Below are positions 43,917 through 53,019 of a stretch of 64,000 nt of DNA, in pieces (the stretch's first letter is position 1; every line of letters starts with the position of its first letter). The translations under genes and the position numbers were made by a program. The DNA is from Deltaproteobacteria bacterium (GTDB taxonomy: Bacteria; Myxococcota; Kuafuiibacteriia; Kuafuiibacteriales; Kuafuiibacteriaceae): the NCBI GenBank assembly GCA_016703535.1, contig JADJBV010000001.1, positions 1,488,001 through 1,552,000 of the forward strand. Direction: 5' to 3'. A model generated the notes under the pieces. It had not been told where the DNA came from. It did not search any database and saw nothing but the letters and a program-made list of their open reading frames with translations.

Positions 43917-45764
43917 ATGAACCTGCGCACGATTCGCTCGACCTTGGCTTTGGTGACCGTGGCGGGCTGCACCCAAAGTGGCCTGCAAGCGATCGACGAC
44001 GTGCAAGTGAACGTGGTCGACAACCTCCTCGAGATCGATGGCCAGGTCTGCACCGACCCGCCCGAGGCCACCGACTTCCCGGTCAAGGTGTTGTTCTTGA
44101 TCGACGGCTCGGGCTCGATGCAGTTCATCGATCCCTTCAGCCGTCGGGCCTTGGCGGTGGAAGAGACGGTGCTGAGGCTCCGCTCCAACCCCAGCGTCTC
44201 GTACGCGATCGTCCGCTTCAACGATCAGAACGTGGTGTTGACCAAGCCGGGCGCCGCGATCACGCCGGTTGAGCCGGAGAGCGTGGACCTGTCAGGCGCC
44301 TTCACCCGGGATCCAGGAATTCTCAGGACGGCAGTGCAGGGCCTCCAGATCGCCGACTCGGTCACCGACTACCAAGGCACCTTGGCCACCGCCTACCGGA
44401 TCTTGGCCCAAGACATGTTGGCGGCGCCGCCGGCCGAGCTGAAGCGGACCAAATACGTGGTGCTCTTCATGTCGGACGGTGATCCCTTCCCCGACTGCTG
44501 CAGCGCCCTGAGTCAGGCCGAGGGCCTCTGTACGCCCGCCATCACGGGCAACATTCCCTTCTGCGAGGACCCGGACAACATTCGAGCCAACGTTCCCGGC
44601 GTCAACCCCAACGCACTGCCTTATTTGGTCGCGGGCGAAGACTACAACCAGCCGTACCAGATCTATTCGTCGGCCCGGGACATCATGGACCTGGCCGCCA
44701 ACCTGGGCGCCGGCGAGCTCCGGATCCACACCGCCTTCCTCTTCGACACCTCCCTGGTCCCCGCGGTCAACCCGGCCACCGGGTGCTATGAGATCGGCGG
44801 CGTCAGCTTCGCTTGTCCGGCCGAAGCCCGGATGTTGCTCGGCGAACTCGCCCGCATCGGCGACGGCGTGTTCCGGGACTTCTCCCGGGCCGAAGAGATC
44901 GACTTCCTCGGCTTCGACCTGACCAACATTCGACGCGAAAACGCGATGAAGAACCTCCTGGTCTACAACAAGAACCTGAAGGCGACGCCTTCGGGCTTGG
45001 TGGTGGACAGCGACGGCGACGGGATCGAAGATCGGGTCGAGTTCGAGGCCGGCATGAACCAGCTGAGTTGGGACTCGGATGGCGACGGCTACAGCGACGC
45101 CCTGGAGTACCGCTTGAAGCGAGGTGGCCTCGACCCCACCATCGCCAACCCGGGCTGCACCGGCGCCGACGATCGGGACGACCTCGACGCCGACGGGCTC
45201 CTCACCTGCGAGGAGCTGGTGCTCCGGACCTCCACCGACCTCTACGACACCGACGCCGACGGGATGCCCGACGGCCTGGAGCTGGTGGTGGGCGGCGATC
45301 CGTCGGTCACCGACGGTTTGGCCGATTCGGATCTGGACGGCGTTCGCAACGGCGACGAGGTCCGGACCCACACCTTGCTGGGCTTCAACGAGGCCAACCA
45401 ACGGCCCGATCTGGCCTACCGCTACAAGACCGACGATCTGGGCGTCAACGAGCAGGGCGAACACTGCTACGACTTCCGGATCAAGAACGTGCAGCTGGGC
45501 ACGCCGCTGGCGCAGGCCGGCCGGCCCGCCACCTACGGCCTCAACGAAACCTTGGTCTACATGGCTCAGGCACCCTTCGATGATCCGAACGACTTCGGCT
45601 CCTACAAGGTGGCCTGCGTTCGGGCCCGCTACGTGGCGCCGGACTTCAAGGATCCACCGAGCGGCCGCGTGACGCTGGAGCCGGAGGACTTCAAGTTGCC
45701 CGAAGATCTGGATCTCGACGCCGACTGTGTGGGGCTGACCCCGCCGGCGGGGGTGGCCCCATGA
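43917..45764 (+). CDS. VWA / TSP3-repeat lipoprotein
   Basis: A 615-residue lipoprotein from ATG 43917 with GGAGAG seven bases upstream; the longer in-frame ORF start at 43785 lies in the spacer. Lipobox LVTVAGC. VWA domain begins FPVKVLFLIDGSGSMQFID with an intact MIDAS (DGSGS). A cysteine pair (CCSALSQ, CTPAITG) and a conserved DFTRA-like linker lead to TSP3 repeats near residues 364-485 (DSDGDGIEDRVE, DTDADGMPDGLE, DSDLDGVRNGDE). The C-terminal block is CYDFRIKNVQLGTPL...APFDDPNDFGSYKVAC. Stop overlaps the next ATG by four bases. Probably a Ca-dependent surface adhesin or sensor. Confidence 0.82.
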   Translation: MNLRTIRSTLALVTVAGCTQSGLQAIDDVQVNVVDNLLEIDGQVCTDPPEATDFPVKVLFLIDGSGSMQFIDPFSRRALAVEETVLRLRSNPSVSYAIVRFNDQNVVLTKPGAAITPVEPESVDLSGAFTRDPGILRTAVQGLQIADSVTDYQGTLATAYRILAQDMLAAPPAELKRTKYVVLFMSDGDPFPDCCSALSQAEGLCTPAITGNIPFCEDPDNIRANVPGVNPNALPYLVAGEDYNQPYQIYSSARDIMDLAANLGAGELRIHTAFLFDTSLVPAVNPATGCYEIGGVSFACPAEARMLLGELARIGDGVFRDFSRAEEIDFLGFDLTNIRRENAMKNLLVYNKNLKATPSGLVVDSDGDGIEDRVEFEAGMNQLSWDSDGDGYSDALEYRLKRGGLDPTIANPGCTGADDRDDLDADGLLTCEELVLRTSTDLYDTDADGMPDGLELVVGGDPSVTDGLADSDLDGVRNGDEVRTHTLLGFNEANQRPDLAYRYKTDDLGVNEQGEHCYDFRIKNVQLGTPLAQAGRPATYGLNETLVYMAQAPFDDPNDFGSYKVACVRARYVAPDFKDPPSGRVTLEPEDFKLPEDLDLDADCVGLTPPAGVAP

Positions 45765-47542
45765 AGAGGACGGTGGCGATCGTCCTGGTCGGCCTCGGCC
45801 TCGGCTGCACCGATCGGGAGATCTTCAAACAACCGGGCCTGGGCGCGGGTCCGGTGGACAACAAGCTGGCGATCCAGTCCTCGTTCTGCACCGAAGATCC
45901 CACTCGGGTGGAGTTCCCGGTGAAGATCCTCTTCGCCGTCGACACCAGCCAGTCGATGATCCAGACCGATCCGGCCGGCCGCCGTTTGACCGCGGTGCAG
46001 GAGGTCGTCGACGCCTACATCAACGATCCCGGGGTCAGCTTTGCGATCATCGCCTTCGCGGCGGCCAGCAACGTCTTGACCAACAACCCGGTCACCCGAG
46101 AGCCCGGCTTCACCCGGGATCGGATGGAGCTCGACACGGCGATCGTCCGGTTGGGTCTGGCGGAGCAGCCGACCAACTACGAAGGCGCCATCGATCAGAT
46201 CTTCACGGTGCTCGCCCGGGACATGCAGGGCAGCGACGAGTTGGCCTTGGCCCGCTCCAAATACGTTATCATCTTCATCTCGGACGGCTTGCCCAACCCG
46301 GTGCGGCCCCCCAGCAACACCCGAGAGTCGATCCTGGAGAGCGTCGAGGAGATCCAGAACCTGCGGCGCATCTACCAGCCCGCCGAGATCCGCTTCCACA
46401 CCGGCCTGCTGTTGTCGGCCCGGGGCACCGGCTCCCGCTGCACCGACCGGGATCTCCAGGGCGGTGACGGCAGGTGCCCGACCGCCCCGGACGCGGCCAC
46501 TTGCCGCACCTACACCGATATGACCAACAACGCGACCTGCGTTTGGATCGGGGTCGAACAAGAGGCCGAAAGTCTGCTGACGGCCATGGCCCAGGCCGGC
46601 AACGGCACCTTCCGCAACTTCCCCAACGGCGAAGAGATCAACTTCCTGAAGATCGACTTCACCTCGATCCGCCGGGTCTTCACCCTGAAGAACCTCTTGG
46701 TCAGCAACACCAACAGCCGACCCAGCCTCACCTTCGTCAACGAGAAGGACAAGATCGGTCGGGCCACCCCGGACTCGGACGGGGACGGGATCTCGGACGC
46801 CGACGAGGTGGCCTTCGGCACCGACGTGGAGAACCGGGACACCGACAACGACGGCTTCTCCGATCTGCTCGAGGTCCGGCTGGCGGCCTCGGGTTTTGAT
46901 CCCTTGGACCCCAGCGACGCCGACTGCACCTTGGCTCAAGACCGGCGAGACGTGGACGGCGACGGGCTAAGGGACTGCGAGGAGCGGTTTGCAGGCACCA
47001 ACCGTACGGTCATCGACAGCGACGCCGACGGGTTCCCGGACATCATCGAGTTGAAGAGCGGGACCAACCCGGTGACCGACGACAGCCGGGCCGACCTGGA
47101 CTTTGACTCGGCCCGGAACGCCGATGAGATCCGCGGCAACTCCGAGTCCTTGATCAACGACGCCAAGGATCGCTCGAGCATCGCCTATCGCTACGACCTG
47201 AAGAGCCGCAGCCTGGATGATCTTCCGGTCGGTGACCCGCGGATCCAGATCGTGGGCCAAGGACGGGCCTGCTACGACTTCCGGGTCGAGAACATCACCT
47301 TGGCCGCCACCGTCAGCGGTCGAAACCGGATCTACATCTACGTGGATCAGGCGCCCTTCGACGATCCGACCGACTTCGGCGTCTTCCGGATCGCCTGCAT
47401 CGAGCAGACCTACCTCTATCCGGACTTCCGAGATCCGCCGTACCCAGAGGTGGTCTTCACCGAAGACGCCTTCCACCCCCTCACCAACTTCGACCCAGAT
47501 CGGGACTGCATCAACGGCGTCCCCCCCGCGACCGAAGACTAG
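45761..47542 (+). CDS. VWA / TSP3-repeat lipoprotein, second
   Basis: A 593-residue lipoprotein, ATG 45761 overlapping the previous stop. Lipobox VLVGLGLGC. VWA starts FPVKILFAVDTSQSMIQTD; MIDAS DTSQS is intact, and FISDGLPNPV is the later strand. A cysteine insertion (CTDRDLQGGDGRCPTAPD, CVWIG) precedes the TSP3 region near residues 337-453 (DSDGDGISDADE, DTDNDGFSD, DSDADGFPDIIE). The end has CYDFRVENITLAATV and APFDDPTDFGVFRIAC. It is co-translated with the upstream VWA gene. Confidence 0.82.
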   Translation: MKRTVAIVLVGLGLGCTDREIFKQPGLGAGPVDNKLAIQSSFCTEDPTRVEFPVKILFAVDTSQSMIQTDPAGRRLTAVQEVVDAYINDPGVSFAIIAFAAASNVLTNNPVTREPGFTRDRMELDTAIVRLGLAEQPTNYEGAIDQIFTVLARDMQGSDELALARSKYVIIFISDGLPNPVRPPSNTRESILESVEEIQNLRRIYQPAEIRFHTGLLLSARGTGSRCTDRDLQGGDGRCPTAPDAATCRTYTDMTNNATCVWIGVEQEAESLLTAMAQAGNGTFRNFPNGEEINFLKIDFTSIRRVFTLKNLLVSNTNSRPSLTFVNEKDKIGRATPDSDGDGISDADEVAFGTDVENRDTDNDGFSDLLEVRLAASGFDPLDPSDADCTLAQDRRDVDGDGLRDCEERFAGTNRTVIDSDADGFPDIIELKSGTNPVTDDSRADLDFDSARNADEIRGNSESLINDAKDRSSIAYRYDLKSRSLDDLPVGDPRIQIVGQGRACYDFRVENITLAATVSGRNRIYIYVDQAPFDDPTDFGVFRIACIEQTYLYPDFRDPPYPEVVFTEDAFHPLTNFDPDRDCINGVPPATED

Positions 47543-47550
47543 AGCGTTCT

Positions 47551-47580
47551 CAGAAGGCCCCTGGTCCACGTGGCTTCTGG
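47551..47580 (+). terminator. Hairpin after the VWA operon, weak terminator
   Basis: CAGAAG (47551-47556) pairs with CTTCTG (47574-47579) with further GC bases inside; no T run follows. It lies just after the stop at 47542. Evidence for termination is weak. Confidence 0.3.
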
Positions 47581-47596
47581 GGGTTGCGCACCGAGC

Positions 47597-47748
47597 TGGC
47601 CCGGTTCGCCGGCGGAGGGCGTGAGGGGCTCAGGCGCGCGGGCGGGGTTGGGGTCGGAGCTGCTCGGTGCACGCGGGTGGCCCGGTTCGCGGGAGGGCGT
47701 GAGCGGATCGGGCGGGCGGGGTTAGGGCCGGAACTGCTCGGTGCACGC
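47597..47748. repeat. Direct repeat overlapping the 3' end of the gene at 47722
   Basis: Two copies of a roughly 71-78 base unit starting TGGCCCGGTTCGC and ending TGCTCGGTGCACGC, at 47597-47674 and 47678-47748. Copy 2 includes the last codons and stop of the minus-strand lipoprotein gene (47722-47748), so copy 1 contains a decayed copy of that gene end. This fills most of the 179-base spacer. Confidence 0.65.
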
Positions 47749-48258
47749 CTCACCGTTGGCGTAGGCGGCGTCGGGCTTGGGACCGGCGTCCCAGGAGGAC
47801 TCGGAGCCGGCGTCGAGGTCGCTGGGGTAGGCGACGGCCAGCGTGAAGATGTTCAGGTTGGGGAAGTTCTCGGCGTTGGAGGCCACCACCAAGGTGGCGT
47901 AGTCCCAACCGGGTTCGGTGGGCGAATAGATGAACTGGAGCGTGGCTTGGTCGCCGCCCGGGACACCGGTCGGCGCGGTCGGGTCGATGCCTTGGAGCGT
48001 GAAGGTGTTCGGGCGTCCGATGTCCCGAAACTGCCCCCCCTCGATCAGCAGGGGCTGGCGCCCGTAGTTCTTGAGGATCAAGGCTTGGGTTTGGGTGCTC
48101 CCGGCCCGGACCGGCTTGTAGCTCAAGCAGACCGGCTGGAGGTCAGGGAGGATCTGGGGCTGTTCGAAGTTGAGGCCCGCGTCGGCCGTTTCTTCGCCGT
48201 CGCAGCCGAGGAGCCCGAGCGAAAGCCCGAGACCGAGGGCGTAAAAAGTGGGTCGCAT
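47722..48258 (-). CDS. Small lipoprotein
   Basis: A 178-residue lipoprotein from ATG 48258. Lipobox LGLGLSLGLLGC. The mature part has a beta-strand look with conserved-type ALILKNYGRQPLLIEGGQF and LQFIYSPTEPGWDYATLVV, resembling an abnormal-spindle/ASPM-SPD-2-Hydin (Ig-like) domain, as found in choice-of-anchor proteins. The C-terminus is Gly/Asp/Pro-rich and contains one Cys. It is followed on the same strand by no gene; its 3' end lies in the direct repeat. Confidence 0.65.
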   Translation of the reverse strand: MRPTFYALGLGLSLGLLGCDGEETADAGLNFEQPQILPDLQPVCLSYKPVRAGSTQTQALILKNYGRQPLLIEGGQFRDIGRPNTFTLQGIDPTAPTGVPGGDQATLQFIYSPTEPGWDYATLVVASNAENFPNLNIFTLAVAYPSDLDAGSESSWDAGPKPDAAYANGEACTEQFRP

Positions 48259-48270
48259 AGTGAAGAGAGT

Positions 48271-49398
48271 CTACCAAGAAACCGAGATCGAAGCGCCACT
48301 GGGGCCTAGCGCCCCCGACACCTTGGCCTCACCGAAGGCTTCGTAGCGTCCCGGATCTTCCCCGGTCAGGAACAACACCGCCGACACCGCGCCGCTGGCG
48401 GCGCCGGCGATCAAGGCGATCAAGGCGATGCTGTCGGTGGTCTCGATCGAGTCGATGTTGCCGAGCACGTCGTTGGCGTAGCCGGCCGCGGTCGGGCAGA
48501 AGTCGGTGCCGTTGTAGCCAGGGTTCGCCTCGGCACACACCGCCGCGTTGCGGGTCAGGTACTCCTTGGAGACCAGGTCGTCGAAGCGCGCGTCACCGAT
48601 CAGCCGCAGGACCACGCCGGTGCCGACCATGGCCACCGCGGTGCCGGCCGTGGCCCAGGCCAAGGTCCGGCTGAAGGCCGCTCGATCTTGATACTCGTTG
48701 ATGAAGTCTTGGCTCGGGACCATGGCCACGTTTTCGACCACCGCCTGGCTGGGGGGGACGTCGACGGTCTTGGCGTAGGTCAAGAAGCCCTCCTTTTCGA
48801 TCAGCAGCTCGTGGGCGCCCATCGGCAACTCGAGGCGCCCGGCCAAAGGCGTGAGGCCGACCAAGCGGCCATCGACGGTGACCTTGGCGCCGCGCTCCCG
48901 AGCGTCCAAGACCAAATAACCCTTCTTGTCGGCCAACAGCGGCTGCACCAGGAGTTTGGTGGCGGCGTTGGCCTCGGCCAAGAGTTGCCGCGGATCGGAG
49001 ATCTTGCGGTTGGCCCGGTTGGCCGCCTCGGCCTTGGCGGTGTTCAACAACACCAGGCTCAGGCTGTAGGTGTCGGCGATCTTCGCGACCTCGCCGTAGA
49101 TCAGGTAGTCGACGCCCAAGGCGCCGCCGATCTCAGCCATGCAGGCCGCGTCGACGGTGCCCGTACACTGTTGTTTGGTCTGCTCCAGCTGGAGCATGCG
49201 CTTGATGTCTTCCCGGGTGATCACCCGGAAGACCCGGGCCTCGTCCAAGGTGTTGCCGACCTCGGTGGTCAAGGCTCCAGCCGCGGCCTCATCGACGCCG
49301 CGGGCGGCCAACTCCATCACCGCGATCGGCACGCGTTGATCGGCCCAGGCGGGGCTCGCCAAGAGGAGACAAGGGAGGAACAGGAGGGCGCGGGCCAT
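48271..49398 (-). CDS. PEGA-domain protein with FlgO/CsgG-like N-terminal part
   Basis: A 375-residue protein from ATG 49398 (upstream in-frame starts were rejected as antisense). Signal peptide LLFLPCLLLASPAWA. Residues about 20-175 resemble the CsgG/FlgO-like beta-alpha domain (VAVMELAARGVDEAAAGALTTE, VFRVITREDIKRML, LGVDYLIYGEVAKI). A PEGA domain follows (KVTVDGRLVGLTPLAG, HELLIEKEGFLTYAK). Two hydrophobic helices near the end (LAWATAGTAVAMVG, IALIALIAGAASGAV) anchor it. Such proteins are common in myxobacteria with unknown function. The previous gene starts 12 bases on. Confidence 0.75.
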   Translation of the reverse strand: MARALLFLPCLLLASPAWADQRVPIAVMELAARGVDEAAAGALTTEVGNTLDEARVFRVITREDIKRMLQLEQTKQQCTGTVDAACMAEIGGALGVDYLIYGEVAKIADTYSLSLVLLNTAKAEAANRANRKISDPRQLLAEANAATKLLVQPLLADKKGYLVLDARERGAKVTVDGRLVGLTPLAGRLELPMGAHELLIEKEGFLTYAKTVDVPPSQAVVENVAMVPSQDFINEYQDRAAFSRTLAWATAGTAVAMVGTGVVLRLIGDARFDDLVSKEYLTRNAAVCAEANPGYNGTDFCPTAAGYANDVLGNIDSIETTDSIALIALIAGAASGAVSAVLFLTGEDPGRYEAFGEAKVSGALGPSGASISVSW

Positions 49399-49433
49399 GG
49401 CGGCCCGCACTATACACCAGCCTGTTGCGAGGG

Positions 49434-50753
49434 CTATTGCCCGGTGCCGACGATGGTGGCCCGGACCGCGGTGAAGGTGATGCCGACCGAATAACCGTCG
49501 GCGATCGCCGGGGCCAGGGCGCACTTCCACTTGAGCTGCGGGACACCCGGGGTGATCGACGGCACCTCGATCTTGCCGGGGCAGCTGGTGGCGCCGCTGC
49601 CGGTGCTGCAGGACTGGCCGGGGGCGCCGTCGCAGCACAGGTCGATGGCGCCGTCGCCGTCGGTGTCGATCACACACTCGGGGCCGTCCAGGTCGAGATC
49701 GATGTCCGGCTGGGGGCCGAGCAGGGTGCTGACCAGGTCGATCAGGGTCGAGTCGGTGAACTGGACCGGGCAGCGGGGGCTGACGGTCTTGCAGTACGGA
49801 TTTTCGGTCTGGGCCAAGGTGTTGACCGGCACGGCGCCGCCCAGGAGGCCCTCGTTGAACTCCCGGAGGCCCACTGGGATCCGGCCCGAGATCAACACCC
49901 GCTCCAAGCGAATTTCTGGGTGCGGCGGGACGCCGACCGTCAAGGTGAACTGGATCGGCACCGGGGCCAAAGAGCTGAGTTTGCCGCGTTCGATCTGGGC
50001 CGGCGCTCGAGCCCGGGCCTGCAACTGATCGATGCCGCTCAAGGACTGGGGGTTGATCTTGAACTGGCAGCAGCTGGTTTGGCCGACCGGCACCTTGAAG
50101 TTGTTGGCCGGGAAGAACGGATCGTCCGCGTCCCGAGCGCCGTAGATCTTCACGGTCAAGGACGGATCATCCCCACCGTAGTCGGTCGGGAGGCCCGCCA
50201 ACTCCAACAACAACAAGGACTCGCCGCCGAGCAGGCCCTGGCGGATCTGGTCGTTGCCAAGCTCACCGAGGCGCCACAGGTAGTTGTCGATGCAGCCGCC
50301 GCCGCCGCCGTTGCATTGGTTGTCGATGTCGAAGCCTCGACCCCGATCGGCGATGGCGATCTGGTTCACGATGAAGGCTTGGCCCGAGGAGTGTTCGTCG
50401 TCCCAACCTTCGGGGAGGTCGGTGACCCCCGGGGTGATGTCGATGACCTCACCTTTTTCCTCGCGGACCGGGCGGACCTGACCCACACAACGACCGATGC
50501 TGTTGCAGCGGAGGCCACGGGGGCGGCAGGCGGTTTGGTTGCCTTCGCACTCTGCCGGGTTGATGCAGTCGTTGTTGTTGAAGCACTCGACCTCGCAGCG
50601 GTTGCCGGAGCAGAACGATCCACCGCCGCAGTCTCGGTTCTTTTCGCAGCGGGTCTGACAACCCGGGCCCGCCAAGGTGCCCGCCAGCAGCCCGAGGACC
50701 GAAATGCAGAAGGCGGTAGAGGCAGGGACCAGCCAGGGCCGGGCAGGTTGCAT
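49434..50753 (-). CDS. Cysteine-rich lipoprotein
   Basis: A 439-residue protein from ATG 50751-50753. The lipobox is near TLAGPGC. Residues about 30-85 are a Cys-rich EGF-like or dickkopf-like module (CEKNRDCGGGSFCSGNRCEV, CFNNNDCINPAEC). The central part is beta-rich and contains NQCNGGGGGCIDNYL and FKINPQSLSGIDQL. A Ca-loop-like DTDGDGAIDLCCDG lies near the end. No known domain otherwise. The PEGA gene lies 35 bases further on the same strand. Confidence 0.65.
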   Translation of the reverse strand: MQPARPWLVPASTAFCISVLGLLAGTLAGPGCQTRCEKNRDCGGGSFCSGNRCEVECFNNNDCINPAECEGNQTACRPRGLRCNSIGRCVGQVRPVREEKGEVIDITPGVTDLPEGWDDEHSSGQAFIVNQIAIADRGRGFDIDNQCNGGGGGCIDNYLWRLGELGNDQIRQGLLGGESLLLLELAGLPTDYGGDDPSLTVKIYGARDADDPFFPANNFKVPVGQTSCCQFKINPQSLSGIDQLQARARAPAQIERGKLSSLAPVPIQFTLTVGVPPHPEIRLERVLISGRIPVGLREFNEGLLGGAVPVNTLAQTENPYCKTVSPRCPVQFTDSTLIDLVSTLLGPQPDIDLDLDGPECVIDTDGDGAIDLCCDGAPGQSCSTGSGATSCPGKIEVPSITPGVPQLKWKCALAPAIADGYSVGITFTAVRATIVGTGQ

Positions 50754-50900
50754 AGGCCGAGGATTGTACCGAGGCTTGGCCCCGGAAGTCGAACCCCTGA
50801 TCCACGGCGAGGGTGGTTTGAGGTCCTACCCGGCCCCGGGGCTCGGGCAGGAAGGGACCGGCGATGGACCCGCGGCGCTTTGCCACGCTAAAAACCGGCG

Positions 50901-52967
50901 ATGGGGCGGGGTGGGGTGGGTGTGGCCCTGGCCGCGTGGGGCGGCCTTTTGGCCTGCTCGGGGGCCGACCTCACCGTGCGGTTTGTGGTCCCGGCCGGCC
51001 TGGCCTCGGCCCTGGAGGGCTTTGCGGTCACCACCTTCGTGCCGGTGGTCCAAGAGGACTCGGGGCCGACCTTTTTGCCGTGCGACGGGGTGGGCGCCTT
51101 TGGTGCGGACGGGCGACGGCGGCCCGGCAGGAACCTCGACGGCGACCCTGAGTTGGCCGCCGTGTACCAGGACGACGTCACCTTTGGGCTCGAGGACGAA
51201 AGTGAACTCCTGCTCCCGGATCGGCCGGCGGGTCGTGATCCCAACGATCCCTGGGGCGCGACGATGATCCACGTGGCGGGGCTCGGGCGAGACGGCGACC
51301 CGATCCTCGAAGGGTGCACCTGCGTTCGGACCTACGATCTTCGGCACGCCGACCCCGAGCTCGATCAGGCGGTCACCCGGGCCTGCGCGCCGATCCGAGA
51401 GATCGCCGGCCAAGAGCCGGTCTCGGAGGTGGAGCTGCTCTTGTCCCCGGTGGTGGGCCCGCCCGCCGCCTTGACCGCCTGCGATGGCGCGGTGGTCGCG
51501 GCGGTCGCCGGCGCGTCACCGTCGGCCAGCGGGTGCCTGGAGGTCCCGGCGTGTGAAGACAAGGCGCGGGGCTCCTGTTCGAGTTGCGAAGGGGACTGCA
51601 CGCCGGATCTCGAGGGCGCGCCGATCGAAGTGCGCTGGTTGGCCGGCGGCGAGGTCCGAGAGGAAGGCCTGGCCAGGACCGATCAGAGGGGCCGCTTCCA
51701 TCATATATTCAATGGAGCGTGTACCGAAGGCGGCGCCATCGAAGTCGGGATCTTTGGGGATCGCCGACCGCCCCTCAATTTCCCCCTCGCCTGTGTCTCC
51801 CCAAGCCAACTGCGGTGTGGGGGCGCGGCGACCCTCGCGCCCCAGCCTCTCCCTTGGCACGGCCCCGCCGCGTGGCGCGGCGACGATGGTCGGGCCCACT
51901 TGGCGATGCTCGGAGGGACCGACGCCTTCTTGTCGATCCACGATGACCAAGGCGCCCGGGTCTACGAAGCCAGTTTCCCGGGGGAGGTGGCGGCCGGGCT
52001 GATCGGGCTTTCGGCGACCGCTCAGGAGCCCGCAGCCTTGGTGGTGGTCACGGCGGTCCCGGAGTTGATCCTTCGGGTCTATCAAGAAGGAGCCGGGGGC
52101 TGGGAGGTTTTGCAGACCTTGGCGGGGGCATGCTCCGCCGTGCGGTGCGACTCATCGGGTTGCAACGAGGAGCCGCCGGCCTCGCCCGAGGTGCAGCTGG
52201 TCGCCACCGATCGGGATGGAGATGGCCGCAGGGACCTGGTGGTCGGCGTTCGGGGGCGCCGGGGCGTGCTTTTTTACGAATCGCGGTTCGCGCCGACCGG
52301 GGCCCGTTGGGAACCTTGCACCTGCCAGACGATGGGGGTCACGGTCTCGTCTTTGTTGGACGCCCCCTTTGCTGAACCGGCGGGCGGGCCCCGGGCCCTG
52401 ATCGCGGGCAGGGGAGACGGGTTTTCGGTCGTGTATGGCCAAGGGCAATGTCGCCCCACGACGTTGACCGTGGGTGGTGAGATCTTGGCGATGGCGGCGG
52501 CCCCTTTTGGGAAACGGGTCGACGCGCCGCCTTGGGATCTGGCGGTCCTGCGCCGGGTCGACCAAACGAGCAGTCTGGTGGTCGTGTCGGGCCGGTCCCA
52601 GCCCTATCGCGACACGGCCGAGCTGACGGCGACCCCGGGCGCGATCCGTTCGTTCCCCGCCGACCCCATGTCGCGGGCCCTCGACTTGGTGGCCGGCGAC
52701 TGGAACGGCGACCAGCTCCCGGACGCGTTGACCATGGAGGGCGGCGCCACCCCGACCTTGGGCGGTTGGCTCGGGGCCGAAGGCGGGGGCTTTGCCCCCT
52801 TGCCGCCCCTGGAGTTGTCGCGCTGCATCGGCAGCTGCGCCCTCGGCCGGGCGCCCCAACTCTTCGACCTGGACGGAGATGGACGACTGGAGCTGCTCGC
52901 CTTCTGTGACCCCCAGTCTCCGAAACCGCGCTTGGTTTGGTTTGGCCAGGTGCCCGCAGGACCCTGA
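50901..52967 (+). CDS. FG-GAP/VCBS repeat lipoprotein, paralogue 1
   Basis: A 688-residue lipoprotein from ATG 50901. Lipobox GGLLAC; mature start LTVRFVVP. A Cys-rich segment (CEDKARGSCSSCEGDC) precedes an Ig-like strand region, then FG-GAP-type repeats with DxDxDG loops (ATDRDGDGRRDLVVG, GDWNGDQLPDALTM, DLDGDGRLELLA). These blades form a Ca-binding propeller. Two further paralogues follow at 53885 and 56538. Function unknown; likely an outer-membrane lipoprotein. Confidence 0.78.
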   Translation: MGRGGVGVALAAWGGLLACSGADLTVRFVVPAGLASALEGFAVTTFVPVVQEDSGPTFLPCDGVGAFGADGRRRPGRNLDGDPELAAVYQDDVTFGLEDESELLLPDRPAGRDPNDPWGATMIHVAGLGRDGDPILEGCTCVRTYDLRHADPELDQAVTRACAPIREIAGQEPVSEVELLLSPVVGPPAALTACDGAVVAAVAGASPSASGCLEVPACEDKARGSCSSCEGDCTPDLEGAPIEVRWLAGGEVREEGLARTDQRGRFHHIFNGACTEGGAIEVGIFGDRRPPLNFPLACVSPSQLRCGGAATLAPQPLPWHGPAAWRGDDGRAHLAMLGGTDAFLSIHDDQGARVYEASFPGEVAAGLIGLSATAQEPAALVVVTAVPELILRVYQEGAGGWEVLQTLAGACSAVRCDSSGCNEEPPASPEVQLVATDRDGDGRRDLVVGVRGRRGVLFYESRFAPTGARWEPCTCQTMGVTVSSLLDAPFAEPAGGPRALIAGRGDGFSVVYGQGQCRPTTLTVGGEILAMAAAPFGKRVDAPPWDLAVLRRVDQTSSLVVVSGRSQPYRDTAELTATPGAIRSFPADPMSRALDLVAGDWNGDQLPDALTMEGGATPTLGGWLGAEGGGFAPLPPLELSRCIGSCALGRAPQLFDLDGDGRLELLAFCDPQSPKPRLVWFGQVPAGP

Positions 52968-53019
52968 GGGCCGGGATGGGTTGCTGAGGGCTTGGGCCCG
53001 GGGTTAAGGTCTTTGCACC

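Noticed and set aside
42225..44006. 593-codon minus-strand frame with Val/Ala repeats
   Set aside because: Complement of the Asp/Gly-rich TSP3 repeats of copy 2, so the repeats are mirrored. The sense gene has signal peptide and sorting tail.
47543..47721. Possible small gene or RNA in the spacer after the VWA operon
   Set aside because: The stretch is explained by the direct repeat of the downstream gene end; no start, promoter or RNA fold stands out.
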